This document shows positions 8,871 to 17,049 of a DNA stretch of 64,000 bases, piece after piece. Source of the stretch: Paenisporosarcina indica (GTDB lineage Bacteria > Bacillota > Bacilli > Bacillales_A > Planococcaceae); assembly GCF_001939075.1 (NCBI RefSeq), contig NZ_MPTA01000002.1, positions 186,001 through 250,000 on the forward strand. The letters are read 5' to 3'. The notes beneath the pieces are model-generated. The model was given only the letters and a program-made list of their open reading frames with translations. It had not been told where the DNA came from and made no database searches. The position numbers and the translations under genes are program-made. Every line of letters begins with the position of its first letter. Positions within the stretch are counted from its first letter, which is position 1.

Positions 8871-10007
8871 CTATTTAATCAAATGTTTCCCAATTACAAG
8901 TCGTTGGATTTCAGATGTGCCTTCGTAAATTTCTGTTACTTTCGCATCGCGGAAATAACGTTCAACTGGATAGTCTTCTGTGTAGCCGTAGCCACCGAAG
9001 ACTTGCACAGCTTCGATCGAATTATCTACTGCTGTTTTTGAAGCAAATAATTTCGCCATGGACGCTTCTTTTCCACAAGCGATCCCACGTGAACGTAAAT
9101 CAGCTGCACGGTAGACTAATAGTTTGGATGCTTCCACAGCTGTTGCCATATCCGCAATCTTAAAGCCTACCCCTTGTTGAGCGGCGATTGGTTTTCCAAA
9201 TTGCACACGTTCTTTCGCATAGCCAACTGATGCTTCAAACGCAGCTTCAGCGATTCCGAGTGCTTGTGCGGCAATCCCAATTCGGCCGACATCCAGGTTC
9301 GCTAAGGCAATTTTAAAGCCGTCCCCTTCTTCACCAATCAAGTTTTCTACAGGAACTCTCATGTCCTCAAACGTCAACTGCACGGTACGAGAACCATGTA
9401 AGCCCATTTTGTGTTCATCTTTACCGATGATCAAACCAGGTGTGTCTTTATCGACGATAAAAGCAGAAATGCCACGTGAGCCTTGTGCTTGGTCAGTTGA
9501 TGCGAAGACGATGTAGACATCCGCTTCTCCACCGTTCGTGATGAACACTTTTGAACCGTTAATCTTGTAGTGATCACCGTCTTTTACTGCTTTTGATTTC
9601 ATTGATCCTATGTCTGACCCTGCAGAAGGTTCTGTTAAACAAAACGCTCCTAGGTATTCACCAGCGGCCAATTTGGTCACGTACTTTTGTTTCTGTACTT
9701 CATTTCCAAAATAAAGAATCGGATTCGTTCCAACAGATGTGTGTACTGACAAGATCACACCAACGACTGCACTCACTTTTGATAGTTCATGAATCGCGAT
9801 AATGTAGCTGACGAAGTCCATTTCTGAACCGCCATATTTTTCCGGAATGGTGATGCCCATCAATCCAAGTTCGGCCATTTTACTTAAGATTTCACGAGGG
9901 AATTCACCGCGTTCCATTTTTTCAATGTTCGGCTCGATTTCCTTTTTTGCAAAGTCTCGCACCATATCTCGCATCATTAATTGTTCTTCAGTAAATTTTA
10001 ATTCCAT
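8871..10007 (-). CDS. mmgC: Acyl-CoA dehydrogenase (MmgC type)
   Basis: Second acyl-CoA dehydrogenase of the cluster; oxidises short acyl-CoA (butyryl-like) to the enoyl-CoA. 378 residues with the same fold as AcdA: LTEPSAGSDIGSMKS, FITNGGEADVYIVFAS, FGGYGYTEDYPVERYFRD, and YEGTSEIQRLVIGK near the C-terminus. Closest by eye to B. subtilis MmgC (shared ILSVHTSVGTNPILYFGNE). The frame opens at 10064 but AGGAGG with 7-nt spacing fixes the start at ATG 10005-10007. The gene follows mmgB by 11 bp in the order mmgA-mmgB-mmgC, as in the B. subtilis mother-cell metabolic operon. Confidence 0.93.
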   Translation of the reverse strand: MELKFTEEQLMMRDMVRDFAKKEIEPNIEKMERGEFPREILSKMAELGLMGITIPEKYGGSEMDFVSYIIAIHELSKVSAVVGVILSVHTSVGTNPILYFGNEVQKQKYVTKLAAGEYLGAFCLTEPSAGSDIGSMKSKAVKDGDHYKINGSKVFITNGGEADVYIVFASTDQAQGSRGISAFIVDKDTPGLIIGKDEHKMGLHGSRTVQLTFEDMRVPVENLIGEEGDGFKIALANLDVGRIGIAAQALGIAEAAFEASVGYAKERVQFGKPIAAQQGVGFKIADMATAVEASKLLVYRAADLRSRGIACGKEASMAKLFASKTAVDNSIEAVQVFGGYGYTEDYPVERYFRDAKVTEIYEGTSEIQRLVIGKHLIK

Positions 10008-10018
10008 CGTAGTGCCTC

Positions 10019-10870
10019 CTATTCGTAGACGTAGAAGCCCCGACCTGTTTTCTTGCCTAACCAACCGGCTTTTACATACTTACGCAGCAATGGGCATGGG
10101 CGGTATTTGCTGTCCCCGAAGCCTTCATGCAAAATTTCCATGATGTATAAACATGTATCCAGACCGATGAAATCTGCTAATTGCAGAGGACCCATCGGAT
10201 GATTCATCCCAAGTTTCATGACATCGTCAATTGCTTCTTTCGTTGCTACACCCTCATATAAAGTGTAAATGGCTTCGTTGATCATTGGCATCAAGATACG
10301 GTTTGAAACAAATCCTGGGAAGTCGTTTACTTCTACAGGTACTTTATCTAATTTCTTCGTCATTTCTTCTATGGCTGCATACACTTCGTCAGTCGTTGCA
10401 AGCCCGCGAATGATTTCAACTAGTTTCATAACGGGTACCGGATTCATGAAATGCATCCCAATCACTTGTTCTGGACGGCTTGTCGCAGCCGCGATTTCTG
10501 TTATTGGAAGTGAAGAAGTATTACTTGCCAAGATTGCATGCTTTGGTGTAATTTCATCCAGTTGTTTGAAAATCGATTGTTTGATCTCCATGTTTTCAAC
10601 TGCCGCTTCAATGACCAAATCAACATCTGACGCATCATTCAAGTCCAATGATTTTGTAATGCGTGACAAAACTTGTGATTTTTGTTCTTCTGTCATGCGT
10701 CCTTTTTCCACGCTGCGTGATAAGTTTTTCGTGATGGTAGTAAGACCACGTTGGAAGAATTCTTCTTTCATGTCGTTTAATTTCACATCAAACCCTGCTT
10801 GTGCACACACTTGTGCAATCCCAGCCCCCATTTGTCCTGCTCCGATAACTAGTACTTTTTGAATGGTCAT
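10019..10870 (-). CDS. mmgB: 3-hydroxybutyryl-CoA dehydrogenase
   Basis: NAD(P)-dependent oxidation of 3-hydroxyacyl-CoA to 3-ketoacyl-CoA. 283 residues, full length. Rossmann motif [18 protein letters not shown] at ~6-23, catalytic-region motifs [13 protein letters not shown] and [15 protein letters not shown] (active His), and the C-terminal [16 protein letters not shown] segment. ATG at 10870 follows GAGGAGGACAAATAG. Lies between mmgA (20 bp upstream) and mmgC. Together these convert butyryl-CoA-type substrates to acetyl-CoA. Confidence 0.95.
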   Translation of the reverse strand: MTIQKVLVIGAGQMGAGIAQVCAQAGFDVKLNDMKEEFFQRGLTTITKNLSRSVEKGRMTEEQKSQVLSRITKSLDLNDASDVDLVIEAAVENMEIKQSIFKQLDEITPKHAILASNTSSLPITEIAAATSRPEQVIGMHFMNPVPVMKLVEIIRGLATTDEVYAAIEEMTKKLDKVPVEVNDFPGFVSNRILMPMINEAIYTLYEGVATKEAIDDVMKLGMNHPMGPLQLADFIGLDTCLYIMEILHEGFGDSKYRPCPLLRKYVKAGWLGKKTGRGFYVYE

Positions 10871-10890
10871 CTATTTGTCCTCCTCTACAA

Positions 10891-12084
10891 TTAAGCTTTC
10901 GGTACTTCGATCATGATCGCGTCGCCTTGACCGCCACCCGAACAGATTGCTGCGATTCCAATTCCACCGCCACGGCGTTTTAATTCATATGCCAACGTCA
11001 GGATCACGCGTGCTCCACTTGCCCCAATTGGGTGTCCAAGTGCTACTGCACCACCGTTGACGTTTACTTTGGATTCATCCAAGTTCGCAATTTTTGAAGA
11101 TGCCAATGCAACTGCTGCGAATGCTTCATTGATTTCAAATAAATCGATTTCTTCCAGCGTTTTTCCTGTTTTCTCGAGTATTGCGTTGATGACAAGACCC
11201 GGTGTTTGTGGGAAGTTTTCTGGCTCAATGGCTATTTCTGCGTGACCGATGATGGTGGCAAGTGCTGTTTTGCCTTCCGCTTTTGCTTTGTCTTCATTCA
11301 TGAGGATAAGGGCAGCTGCTCCGTCGTTAACGCCTGGTGCGTTTCCAGCAGTGATTGTGCCATCTTTGCCGAATGCTGGTTTTAATTTTGCCAATGATTC
11401 TGTGGACGTATCACGTCGTGGTGCTTCGTCTTGATCAATGACTAGTGCATCGCCTTTACGTTGTGGCACTTCCACTGGCGTGATTTCTTGTGCGAATGTT
11501 CCGTTGTCGATTGCTTTTAATGCTAAGTCATGGCTACGGAAAGCCCAAGCGTCTTGCGTTTCACGAGACAATTCAAATTGCTCGGCTGTTGAGTTTCCGT
11601 AAGTTCCCATGTGCACTCGTTTTGGATCAAATGAACATGAAAGACCGTCATAAATCATGCCATCTACCATCTGAGCATCGCCCATGCGTAAACCGAAACG
11701 ACCTTTTGGCAAGTAGTAAGGGGCATTTGACATCGATTCCATCCCGCCAGCGACGATGATATTTTCTTCACCGAGTCTGATTAGTTGATCCGCTAAAGTG
11801 ACTGCGCGCATACCAGATGCACATACTTTGTTGATCGTTTCTGTTTTCACGCTCCAAGGTAGTCCTGCTTTTGTAGCTGCTTGACGAGAAGGAATTTGGC
11901 CTTGGCCCGCCTGAAGGACTGTTCCCATAATCACTTCGTCTACTTGATCGGGTGAGATTTGTGCGCGGTTTAACGCTTCTTTAATGGCGATGCCACCTAG
12001 GTCGCTTGCTGTAAGAGAAGCTAATGCGCCGCCCATTTTTCCGAAAGCTGTACGTGCTCCTTCTAAAATCACTGTTTTTGTCAT
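10891..12084 (-). CDS. mmgA: Acetyl-CoA acetyltransferase (thiolase)
   Basis: Thiolytic cleavage of acetoacetyl-CoA, or its reverse. 397 residues with all thiolase signatures: nucleophilic Cys in INKVCASGMRAV (~88), His in ALGHPIGASGARV (~350) and the second Cys in CSGGGQGDA (~380). First gene of the mmgABC-acdA-TetR-icmF run; the start is ATG with an AGGGGG ribosome-binding site. A cre-like site lies 20-34 bp upstream of the start codon, suggesting catabolite repression as known for the B. subtilis mmg operon. Confidence 0.95.
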   Translation of the reverse strand: MTKTVILEGARTAFGKMGGALASLTASDLGGIAIKEALNRAQISPDQVDEVIMGTVLQAGQGQIPSRQAATKAGLPWSVKTETINKVCASGMRAVTLADQLIRLGEENIIVAGGMESMSNAPYYLPKGRFGLRMGDAQMVDGMIYDGLSCSFDPKRVHMGTYGNSTAEQFELSRETQDAWAFRSHDLALKAIDNGTFAQEITPVEVPQRKGDALVIDQDEAPRRDTSTESLAKLKPAFGKDGTITAGNAPGVNDGAAALILMNEDKAKAEGKTALATIIGHAEIAIEPENFPQTPGLVINAILEKTGKTLEEIDLFEINEAFAAVALASSKIANLDESKVNVNGGAVALGHPIGASGARVILTLAYELKRRGGGIGIAAICSGGGQGDAIMIEVPKA

Positions 12085-12104
12085 TATGTTTGCCCCCTTA
12101 TGTA

Positions 12105-12118
12105 TGTATCCGCTTACA
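12105..12118 (-). promoter_or_regulatory. cre-like CcpA site upstream of mmgA
   Basis: On the minus strand TGTAAGCGGATACA fits the cre consensus (TGWAANCGNTNWCA type) in all but about one position. The B. subtilis mmg operon is CcpA-repressed through a cre near its promoter. The site lies between the mmgA ribosome-binding site and its presumed promoter, a roadblock position. Confidence 0.6.
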
Positions 12119-12180
12119 GTTCTTTCTTTTTTAAGAATTGCGATAATTCGAAAGGTGAGAATGTATTACATTTTGTGTGA

Positions 12181-12275
12181 CGTAGGAAAAAACGTGCTCC
12201 TTGGTTGTAATTTTGCAAGTTGACGTTGTAAATATGAACGTTGACGTAGGAAAAAATAGAATTGTCGTTGTAAAC
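12181..12275. repeat. 21-bp-period array 2 (ACGTAGGAA / ACGTTGTAA core)
   Basis: Cores start at 12181 (ACGTAGGAA), 12203 (TGGTTGTAA), 12224 (ACGTTGTAA), 12245 (ACGTAGGAA) and 12266 (TCGTTGTAA): steps 22, 21, 21, 21. Two core variants are mixed in one array. This is the reverse orientation of arrays 1, 3 and 8. It lies between fadF and mmgA, upstream of mmgA. A possible terminal motif GACCGAACGCTCGCTCG lies at ~12305-12321. Confidence 0.85.
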
Positions 12276-12336
12276 GTGACAATTTAATTACATTTTCATT
12301 TATTGACCGAACGCTCGCTCGATATTACGTCAAACA

Positions 12337-12362
12337 AAAAGGGAGTACGGCGACTCCCTTTT
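12337..12362 (-). terminator. Probable fadF terminator
   Basis: Minus strand AAGGGAGT, 6-nt loop, ACTCCCTTTTTGTTTG, 110 nt after the fadF stop. A second nested hairpin (AAGGC..GCGAC..GTCGC..GCCTT) lies between, at ~12429-12466. Confidence 0.75.
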
Positions 12363-12470
12363 CTATTTGACACCATTGTATCTGAAATTTATGAATATAT
12401 CAATCGGGCCCACACGACGTGGGTCATGAAGGCGTTTGCGACAGGACGTCGCGATCTTAGCCTTCGTTCC

Positions 12471-14615
12471 TTAGTGAACGGGTGCTTCTTCCGTGACTTC
12501 AACTGGAGTCACGGAATCCCCTAGTACTGAACGCTCTAGTAATTCAGCGATATCGTATGTGCCGACTGTTTCTTCGACTTCTTTTGCTTTCGTGCCATCT
12601 GAAAGCATGGTTAAGCAGTAAGGACAGCCAGATGAAATCATCGTTGGGTTGACTGCCAATGCTTGCTCCGTGCGGGCTACATTGACTCGGTTCCCAACAT
12701 GTTCTTCCATCCACATCATTCCGCCGCCTGCTCCACAGCACATTCCTGTTTCACGGTTACGGTCCATTTCCACAAGTTTGACGCCCGGGATGGCACGCAA
12801 GATTTCACGTGGCGGATCGTACACGTCGTTGTAACGGCCTAAGTAACAAGAATCATGGAACGTGATCGTTTCATTGATTGCGTGTTGCGGTTTTAGGATA
12901 CCTTTTTGTACTAAATCAAATAGCATTTCTGTATGGTGGAGAACTTCCCCACTCCAGCCGAAGTCTGGGTATTCATTTTTAAAGATATTATATGCATGTG
13001 GGTCGATGGTTACGATTTTGGTAACGCCCGCTTTTTCAAATTCAGAAATATTGGATGAAGCCAGTTCCTGGAATAAGAATTCATTTCCTAGTCGACGTGG
13101 TGTGTCGCCAGAGTTCTTCTCTTTGTTCCCAAGGATTGCAAATTTAACGCCCGCTTCATTCATCAATCGTGCAAATGCCAGTGCGATTTTTTGTGAACGG
13201 TTGTCGAATGAACCCATAGAGCCCACCCAGAACAAGTATTCAAATTCTTCGCCAGCTTTTGATACTTCTTTCACAGTTGGAATGTGCACGTCTTCACGTG
13301 CGTCACGCCAGTTTTCTTTTTCTTTACGGTTAAGACCCCATGGATTCCCTTGACGTTCGATGTTTGTCATCGCACGTTGTGCATCCGGGTTCATGCGTCC
13401 TTCAGTCATGACAAGGTAACGACGAAGGTCGATGACGTGGGAAACGTGTTCAATCATTACTGGACATTGGTCTTCACAGTTACGGCAAGTCGTACATGCC
13501 CAAAGTTCTTCTTCAGTAATAACATCACCTATTAATGCAGGGTTATAGATGTCTTCGATGACTGCCCCATCCACACGAGCTGCAACTGCTAAACGATTTC
13601 CTTGCGTATTGGCGAAGGCCATTGCAGGAACCCATGGATTTTTTTGTGTTACGACAGCACCTGTATTGGTTAAGTGGTTACGTAATTTCGTAATTAAGTC
13701 CATCGGTGACAGCATTTTCCCTGTTCCCGTTGCAGGACACATATTTGTACAACGTCCACATTCTACGCAAGCGTATAAGTCGATCATTTGTTTTTGTGTG
13801 AAATCCTGAATCTTCCCGACACCGAATGATGCTTCTTCTTCTGACTCTTCGTCTTCAGCTTCTTCAAAATTGATTGGGTGAAGCTTACCCACATTATCCA
13901 CACGGTTAAAATACGTATTCACAGGTCCAGTAATTAAGTGGAAATGCTTTGATTGTGGTACATACACTAAGAATGTCAGAAGGAACAGTAAGTGAACCCA
14001 CCACATGACGTAGAAAATCGTGATCGCTGCTGCATCCGGTAAGAATCCGAAAATGGTAGCGACAGCAGATGCTACTGGTTCAGTCCAAGTTGCTGCGTGG
14101 TCATGCCAAATCATGCTCATCCCGTTACCGACAAGTACAGAAACCATTAATCCACCGATGAAAATGAGAACCAAACCTGATTTCCATCCTCGTTTCAAGC
14201 GTACTAGCTTTTCAATATAACGGCGGTAAAATGCCCATACAACCGCTACTAAAATCGTTAATGTCACAATTTCTTGAAAGAATGTGAACGCCGGATACAA
14301 TGGACCTAAAGGTAAATGTGATCCTGGTTTCAATCCTTTCCAAATGTAATCAATTGCCCCAAATTGTACAAGAAGGAATCCGTAAAAGAACATCACGTGG
14401 ATAATTCCACTTTTCTTATCCTTCATTAATTTCTTTTGACCAAATACATTTACCATGATTTTACGCATACGCTCTTTGAAGTTATCTTCAAACTCAACTT
14501 TCTTGCCGAGTTTAATGTATTCATAGCGCGTTTTCAGCAAATAAGTGAAAAGTGCGACTGCGTAAGCGGTTACAACTAAAAATAAAACCCAGTTTGCAAT
14601 TAATAGCGGGCCCAT
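12471..14615 (-). CDS. fadF: Iron-sulfur ETF:quinone-type oxidoreductase for fatty acid oxidation
   Basis: Membrane protein that probably passes electrons from reduced ETF to menaquinone during beta-oxidation (role inferred from B. subtilis FadF). 714 residues: N-terminal NarI-like membrane region ~1-220 with about five to six segments; acidic linker ~250-262; two [4Fe-4S] motifs CVECGRCTNMCP (283-294) and CTTCRNCEDQCP (374-385); then two CCG-type domains, the last with MCCGAGGGMMWMEE. ATG follows GGGGAG. Transcribed from its own FadR-type promoter, separated from acdA, its neighbour in B. subtilis, by the mmg genes. Confidence 0.94.
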   Translation of the reverse strand: MGPLLIANWVLFLVVTAYAVALFTYLLKTRYEYIKLGKKVEFEDNFKERMRKIMVNVFGQKKLMKDKKSGIIHVMFFYGFLLVQFGAIDYIWKGLKPGSHLPLGPLYPAFTFFQEIVTLTILVAVVWAFYRRYIEKLVRLKRGWKSGLVLIFIGGLMVSVLVGNGMSMIWHDHAATWTEPVASAVATIFGFLPDAAAITIFYVMWWVHLLFLLTFLVYVPQSKHFHLITGPVNTYFNRVDNVGKLHPINFEEAEDEESEEEASFGVGKIQDFTQKQMIDLYACVECGRCTNMCPATGTGKMLSPMDLITKLRNHLTNTGAVVTQKNPWVPAMAFANTQGNRLAVAARVDGAVIEDIYNPALIGDVITEEELWACTTCRNCEDQCPVMIEHVSHVIDLRRYLVMTEGRMNPDAQRAMTNIERQGNPWGLNRKEKENWRDAREDVHIPTVKEVSKAGEEFEYLFWVGSMGSFDNRSQKIALAFARLMNEAGVKFAILGNKEKNSGDTPRRLGNEFLFQELASSNISEFEKAGVTKIVTIDPHAYNIFKNEYPDFGWSGEVLHHTEMLFDLVQKGILKPQHAINETITFHDSCYLGRYNDVYDPPREILRAIPGVKLVEMDRNRETGMCCGAGGGMMWMEEHVGNRVNVARTEQALAVNPTMISSGCPYCLTMLSDGTKAKEVEETVGTYDIAELLERSVLGDSVTPVEVTEEAPVH

Positions 14616-14710
14616 TTCTTTCTCCCCTTTCTTTGACTAAACATGAAATATTTCCCCTGATATAAACAACAGTTTAGTAGAATCCTAGATCATTGTCGAT
14701 GTTATTTTCT

Positions 14711-14739
14711 AGTTTAAAACTGAATGAGCATTCAGTCAA
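14711..14739 (-). promoter_or_regulatory. fadF promoter with overlapping FadR-type operator
   Basis: Minus strand -35 TTGACT (14734-14739), 17-bp spacer, -10 TAAACT (14711-14716). An 18-bp near-palindrome TGAATGAGCATTCAGTCA (14721-14738) covers the -35 and most of the spacer. The B. subtilis FadR consensus is TGAATGA-N4-TCATTCA; this site differs at one position of the second half. A bound repressor would block polymerase, with acyl-CoA as the expected inducer. Confidence 0.8.
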
Positions 14740-14998
14740 TAGGGAATTTAGGGAACTTTCTAAATTTTGAGGTGTTCTTTCGCTACGCTCTTTATAATGA
14801 AAGAATGATTCTTCGCTACGCTCTATACGGGATGAAAATGCAAACCCAAGTGTTGGAATGGTGGCACGGCTAAGCTTTCTGCCACTTTTCTGTGGGTGAC
14901 ACTCTCGCAATGCTCGTTGATGTATGAAAGAAAAATTGCTGGCTGGCAGTGCCACAATTGTTCCTCAAATTGTGGCTCAAATCCTTTTTAAGGGGTGT
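14740..14998. other. Gene-free upstream region of fadF
   Basis: No convincing gene. It holds a direct repeat TTCGCTACGCTCT at 14779 and 14812 (33-bp step), a third relative TCTCGCAATGCTCG near 14906, and an inverted repeat TGCCACAATTG..CAAATTGTGGC (14952-14977). The 93-codon frame across it overlaps these repeats and lacks a ribosome-binding site. Confidence 0.6.
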
Positions 14999-15104
14999 TT
15001 CCTACGTGAAGCTCGATAATTCCTACGTGAACTCGTTATTTTCCTACGTCATCCTCGATTTTTCCTACGTGACTTACGATAATTACAACTGAGCACTTGC
15101 TCAG
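14999..15104. repeat. 21-bp-period array 3 (TTCCTACGT core)
   Basis: Cores at 14999, 15020, 15041, 15062, all TTCCTACGT, and a terminal TTACAACTGAGC at 15083: perfect 21-bp steps. It ends in the palindrome TGAGCACTTGCTCA (15090-15103). Lies between cblS (end of the B12 operon) and fadF. Confidence 0.92.
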
Positions 15105-15128
15105 TTAGTTTTCGAGTCAGATGGCTCA

Positions 15129-15174
15129 TGCAGAAGCTACTGCAAGCGTAAATGTATGATAAAGCAATATCCAC
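15129..15174 (-). repeat. Partial palindromic element (half copy)
   Basis: GGCTCATGC..AGC..TGCAAGCGTAAATGTATGATAAAG aligns base by base with the right half of copy C (8811-8853). The other half is missing. It follows array 3 directly. No gene is seen from 15105 to 15274. Confidence 0.65.
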
Positions 15175-15274
15175 AACACTCTCTCGAAACGAAAAAATCG
15201 GATGCCTAACATTTCGTATCCGGTTGATCACCGAGAAATGTTTGGCACCCGAAGGGCATTATTGAATTGCAGCA

Positions 15275-15955
15275 TCATAACGTAAAGACTAATTCTCGCC
15301 ATTCGCTAGTGAAATGCTGTCTTGCTTGCTCAACCGATTCAGGCGAGACCCCAATGAATACTACGGTACTTGGACCAGCCGACTTCTCAACATCTAACTC
15401 TGATTTCACACAAAGTGTGTCGTCAACGAATAGTGCCCTTGCTTCTGCTTGGATCCCTTTCGAACCGACTGGCCAAATTTTCTTTACTACCCCACTCGTT
15501 ATGGCTTCTTTTATTTTTTTCAAGTCTGCAATGGCGTCGGTATGTTCCAGCACGTCGCTTCCCACAAAAGGTTGTCCGTAAATGAACCATGTGACTTCGC
15601 CATCCACTTCTTCTTTGATGCGACCAATCATCGTCACTGCCATTGCCGATTGCATGAGTTCCATATTTGTTTCGCTACTTCCGCTTATTTGAAGGGATGC
15701 CAGGTCTACTTCTTCCAGTAATTTTTTCACGCCGTCTTTATAGGCTTGCCATGCCGTTTCACCAGAAAAATTTTGGATGATAACGGATTCTACTTCTGCA
15801 TGGGCAGTCCACTGTTCGAGTAATGTGACACGGGCTGCGAAGTAACTGACCACATCATTTGGTGCAACAACGATGTCGGCTTGTTTTTCACCAATTCCGC
15901 CGGAGTTATCTGTCGTCACTACAAAACCATTCGCCAACTTCAGTGCATTTCTCAT
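15275..15955 (-). CDS. cblS: Probable alpha-ribazole kinase
   Basis: Would phosphorylate imported alpha-ribazole to alpha-ribazole-5'-phosphate, the lower-ligand donor for CobS. The 226-residue protein is PurM/AIR-synthase-like: N-terminal VVTTDNSGGIGEKQADIV is the nucleotide-binding signature, followed by a Gly/Ser-rich ISGSSETNMELMQSAM segment. The call rests on this fold plus its partner, the S-component CblT, whose gene it overlaps by 4 bp (ATGA), as in Listeria/Geobacillus CblST. No cobT is present in the operon, which fits use of pre-formed alpha-ribazole. It is the last gene of the riboswitch operon. Confidence 0.75.
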   Translation of the reverse strand: MRNALKLANGFVVTTDNSGGIGEKQADIVVAPNDVVSYFAARVTLLEQWTAHAEVESVIIQNFSGETAWQAYKDGVKKLLEEVDLASLQISGSSETNMELMQSAMAVTMIGRIKEEVDGEVTWFIYGQPFVGSDVLEHTDAIADLKKIKEAITSGVVKKIWPVGSKGIQAEARALFVDDTLCVKSELDVEKSAGPSTVVFIGVSPESVEQARQHFTSEWRELVFTL

Positions 15956-16431
15956 TTCACACCCACTCTCTTATAGACTCTTTCCACCAAGGGAATCAAT
16001 AGAAATGAAATGCCAGCATTTAAACAAGCAGCCAAAAGTAAGGAAGGTAATGCCGTGAAAAAGAATGCAGGTGCAATTAAAAAGTAAAATGGCAAAGGTG
16101 CAACTACTCCATTTGCCAAAACGAAAAAGATCCATTTCCCTACATGTTTGCCGTTACGATGAAGATTTGCAAAGATCCATACAATCACAAACATTTCCGC
16201 AGCAATCAACACATGGAATGGTCCGAGTGGCATGCCGGACGATAGCGCAGAAACCAAATGGCCAATTGTTGCTGCTATTCCTGAAAAGAGCGGAGGTAAA
16301 ATAACGACGGACACTAAAGCTGGTACTGTATCTAAAGCTGCCGTGCCCATTCCTACCGGCAATTTCACGAGTGCTCCGAGCGCACATAATGTCGCAATCA
16401 TCGCCGTTAATGTTAATAATCGAACGTTCAT
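15952..16431 (-). CDS. cblT: ECF-type alpha-ribazole transporter substrate-binding (S) component
   Basis: Integral membrane substrate-capture component. 159 residues with five or six hydrophobic segments; typical ECF-S features are a short N-terminal tail, MNVRLLTLTAMIATLCALGALVKLP-like first helix, and Gly-rich loops (GMGTAALDTVPA). It would share the general EcfAAT energising module, not encoded here. Start ATG follows GGAGGAATAAGCG. Position next to cblS and in a B12-riboswitch operon supports alpha-ribazole as substrate; a related lower-ligand precursor cannot be excluded. Confidence 0.78.
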   Translation of the reverse strand: MNVRLLTLTAMIATLCALGALVKLPVGMGTAALDTVPALVSVVILPPLFSGIAATIGHLVSALSSGMPLGPFHVLIAAEMFVIVWIFANLHRNGKHVGKWIFFVLANGVVAPLPFYFLIAPAFFFTALPSLLLAACLNAGISFLLIPLVERVYKRVGVK

Positions 16432-16434
16432 CGC

Positions 16435-17025
16435 TTATTCCTCCACTTTTTTCGCACGTCCACCGTTTCGAAATACCTTGGCTGAACGGACATATTCGTT
16501 GTCAGGAATATTTAAGCGTGAATTGGCTACTCGTGATGCTGCAAATAAGTAATCGGATAAACGATTCAAGTAGCGTAGCACCACTCCTGGAATGTCATCT
16601 TCTACTTTTGATAATGTCACCATTTGACGTTCCGCTCGTCGCGTGATTGTTCGTGCAATATGCAGGGTTGCTGCAGCCGGTGACCCGCCTGGTAATATAA
16701 ATCGTTCAAGCAATGGTGGTTCTTCCATTAATTCATCAATGCGTTTCTCGAGCACTTCCACTGGTTCCTCCGACATTTTATATGTACGATTGGGTTTCAT
16801 GTTCGCTAAATCCCCTCCACAATCGAATAATTCATTTTGAATCGCTTCCAAGTCAGTCAGTAAGTCCTGGAAAATAGCAGGATCCAGCTCTGTCATGGCT
16901 TTGCCGATAAATGAATTTACTTCATCAATCGTGCCGTAAGTTTCTACTCGTGGTGCGTCTTTATCTGTGCGAGCTCCGATTAAACTTGTTTGTCCTTTGT
17001 CACCCGTGCGTGTATAGATTCTCAA
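16435..17025 (-). CDS. pduO: ATP:cob(I)alamin adenosyltransferase (PduO type)
   Basis: Adds the 5'-deoxyadenosyl group to cob(I)alamin or a corrinoid, giving the coenzyme form that IcmF needs. 196 residues, full length for the family (B. subtilis YvqK). N-terminal ATP-binding motif TRTGDKGQTSLIG, then GTIDEVNSFIG, and the C-terminal RLSDYLFAASRVAN signature, with the RTITRRAER catalytic Arg region before it. Start TTG with GGGGACATGTAGC upstream. The sequence YTRTGD..TSL excludes the unrelated CobA/BtuR fold. Confidence 0.93.
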   Translation of the reverse strand: MRIYTRTGDKGQTSLIGARTDKDAPRVETYGTIDEVNSFIGKAMTELDPAIFQDLLTDLEAIQNELFDCGGDLANMKPNRTYKMSEEPVEVLEKRIDELMEEPPLLERFILPGGSPAAATLHIARTITRRAERQMVTLSKVEDDIPGVVLRYLNRLSDYLFAASRVANSRLNIPDNEYVRSAKVFRNGGRAKKVEE

Positions 17026-17049
17026 GCTACATGTCCCCTTTTGAATGGT

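Noticed and set aside
10269-10862. 197-codon frame antisense to mmgB
   Set aside because: A shadow of the strongly supported mmgB gene; composition reflects the complement of its codon pattern.
12085-12110. Sigma-E-type -10 (CATACATA) before mmgA
   Set aside because: It would put the start site on the ribosome-binding site, and no matching -35 is found at the right distance.
14674-14955. 93-codon minus-strand frame upstream of fadF
   Set aside because: It runs through the fadF promoter, FadR operator and direct repeats; no family resemblance or ribosome-binding site.
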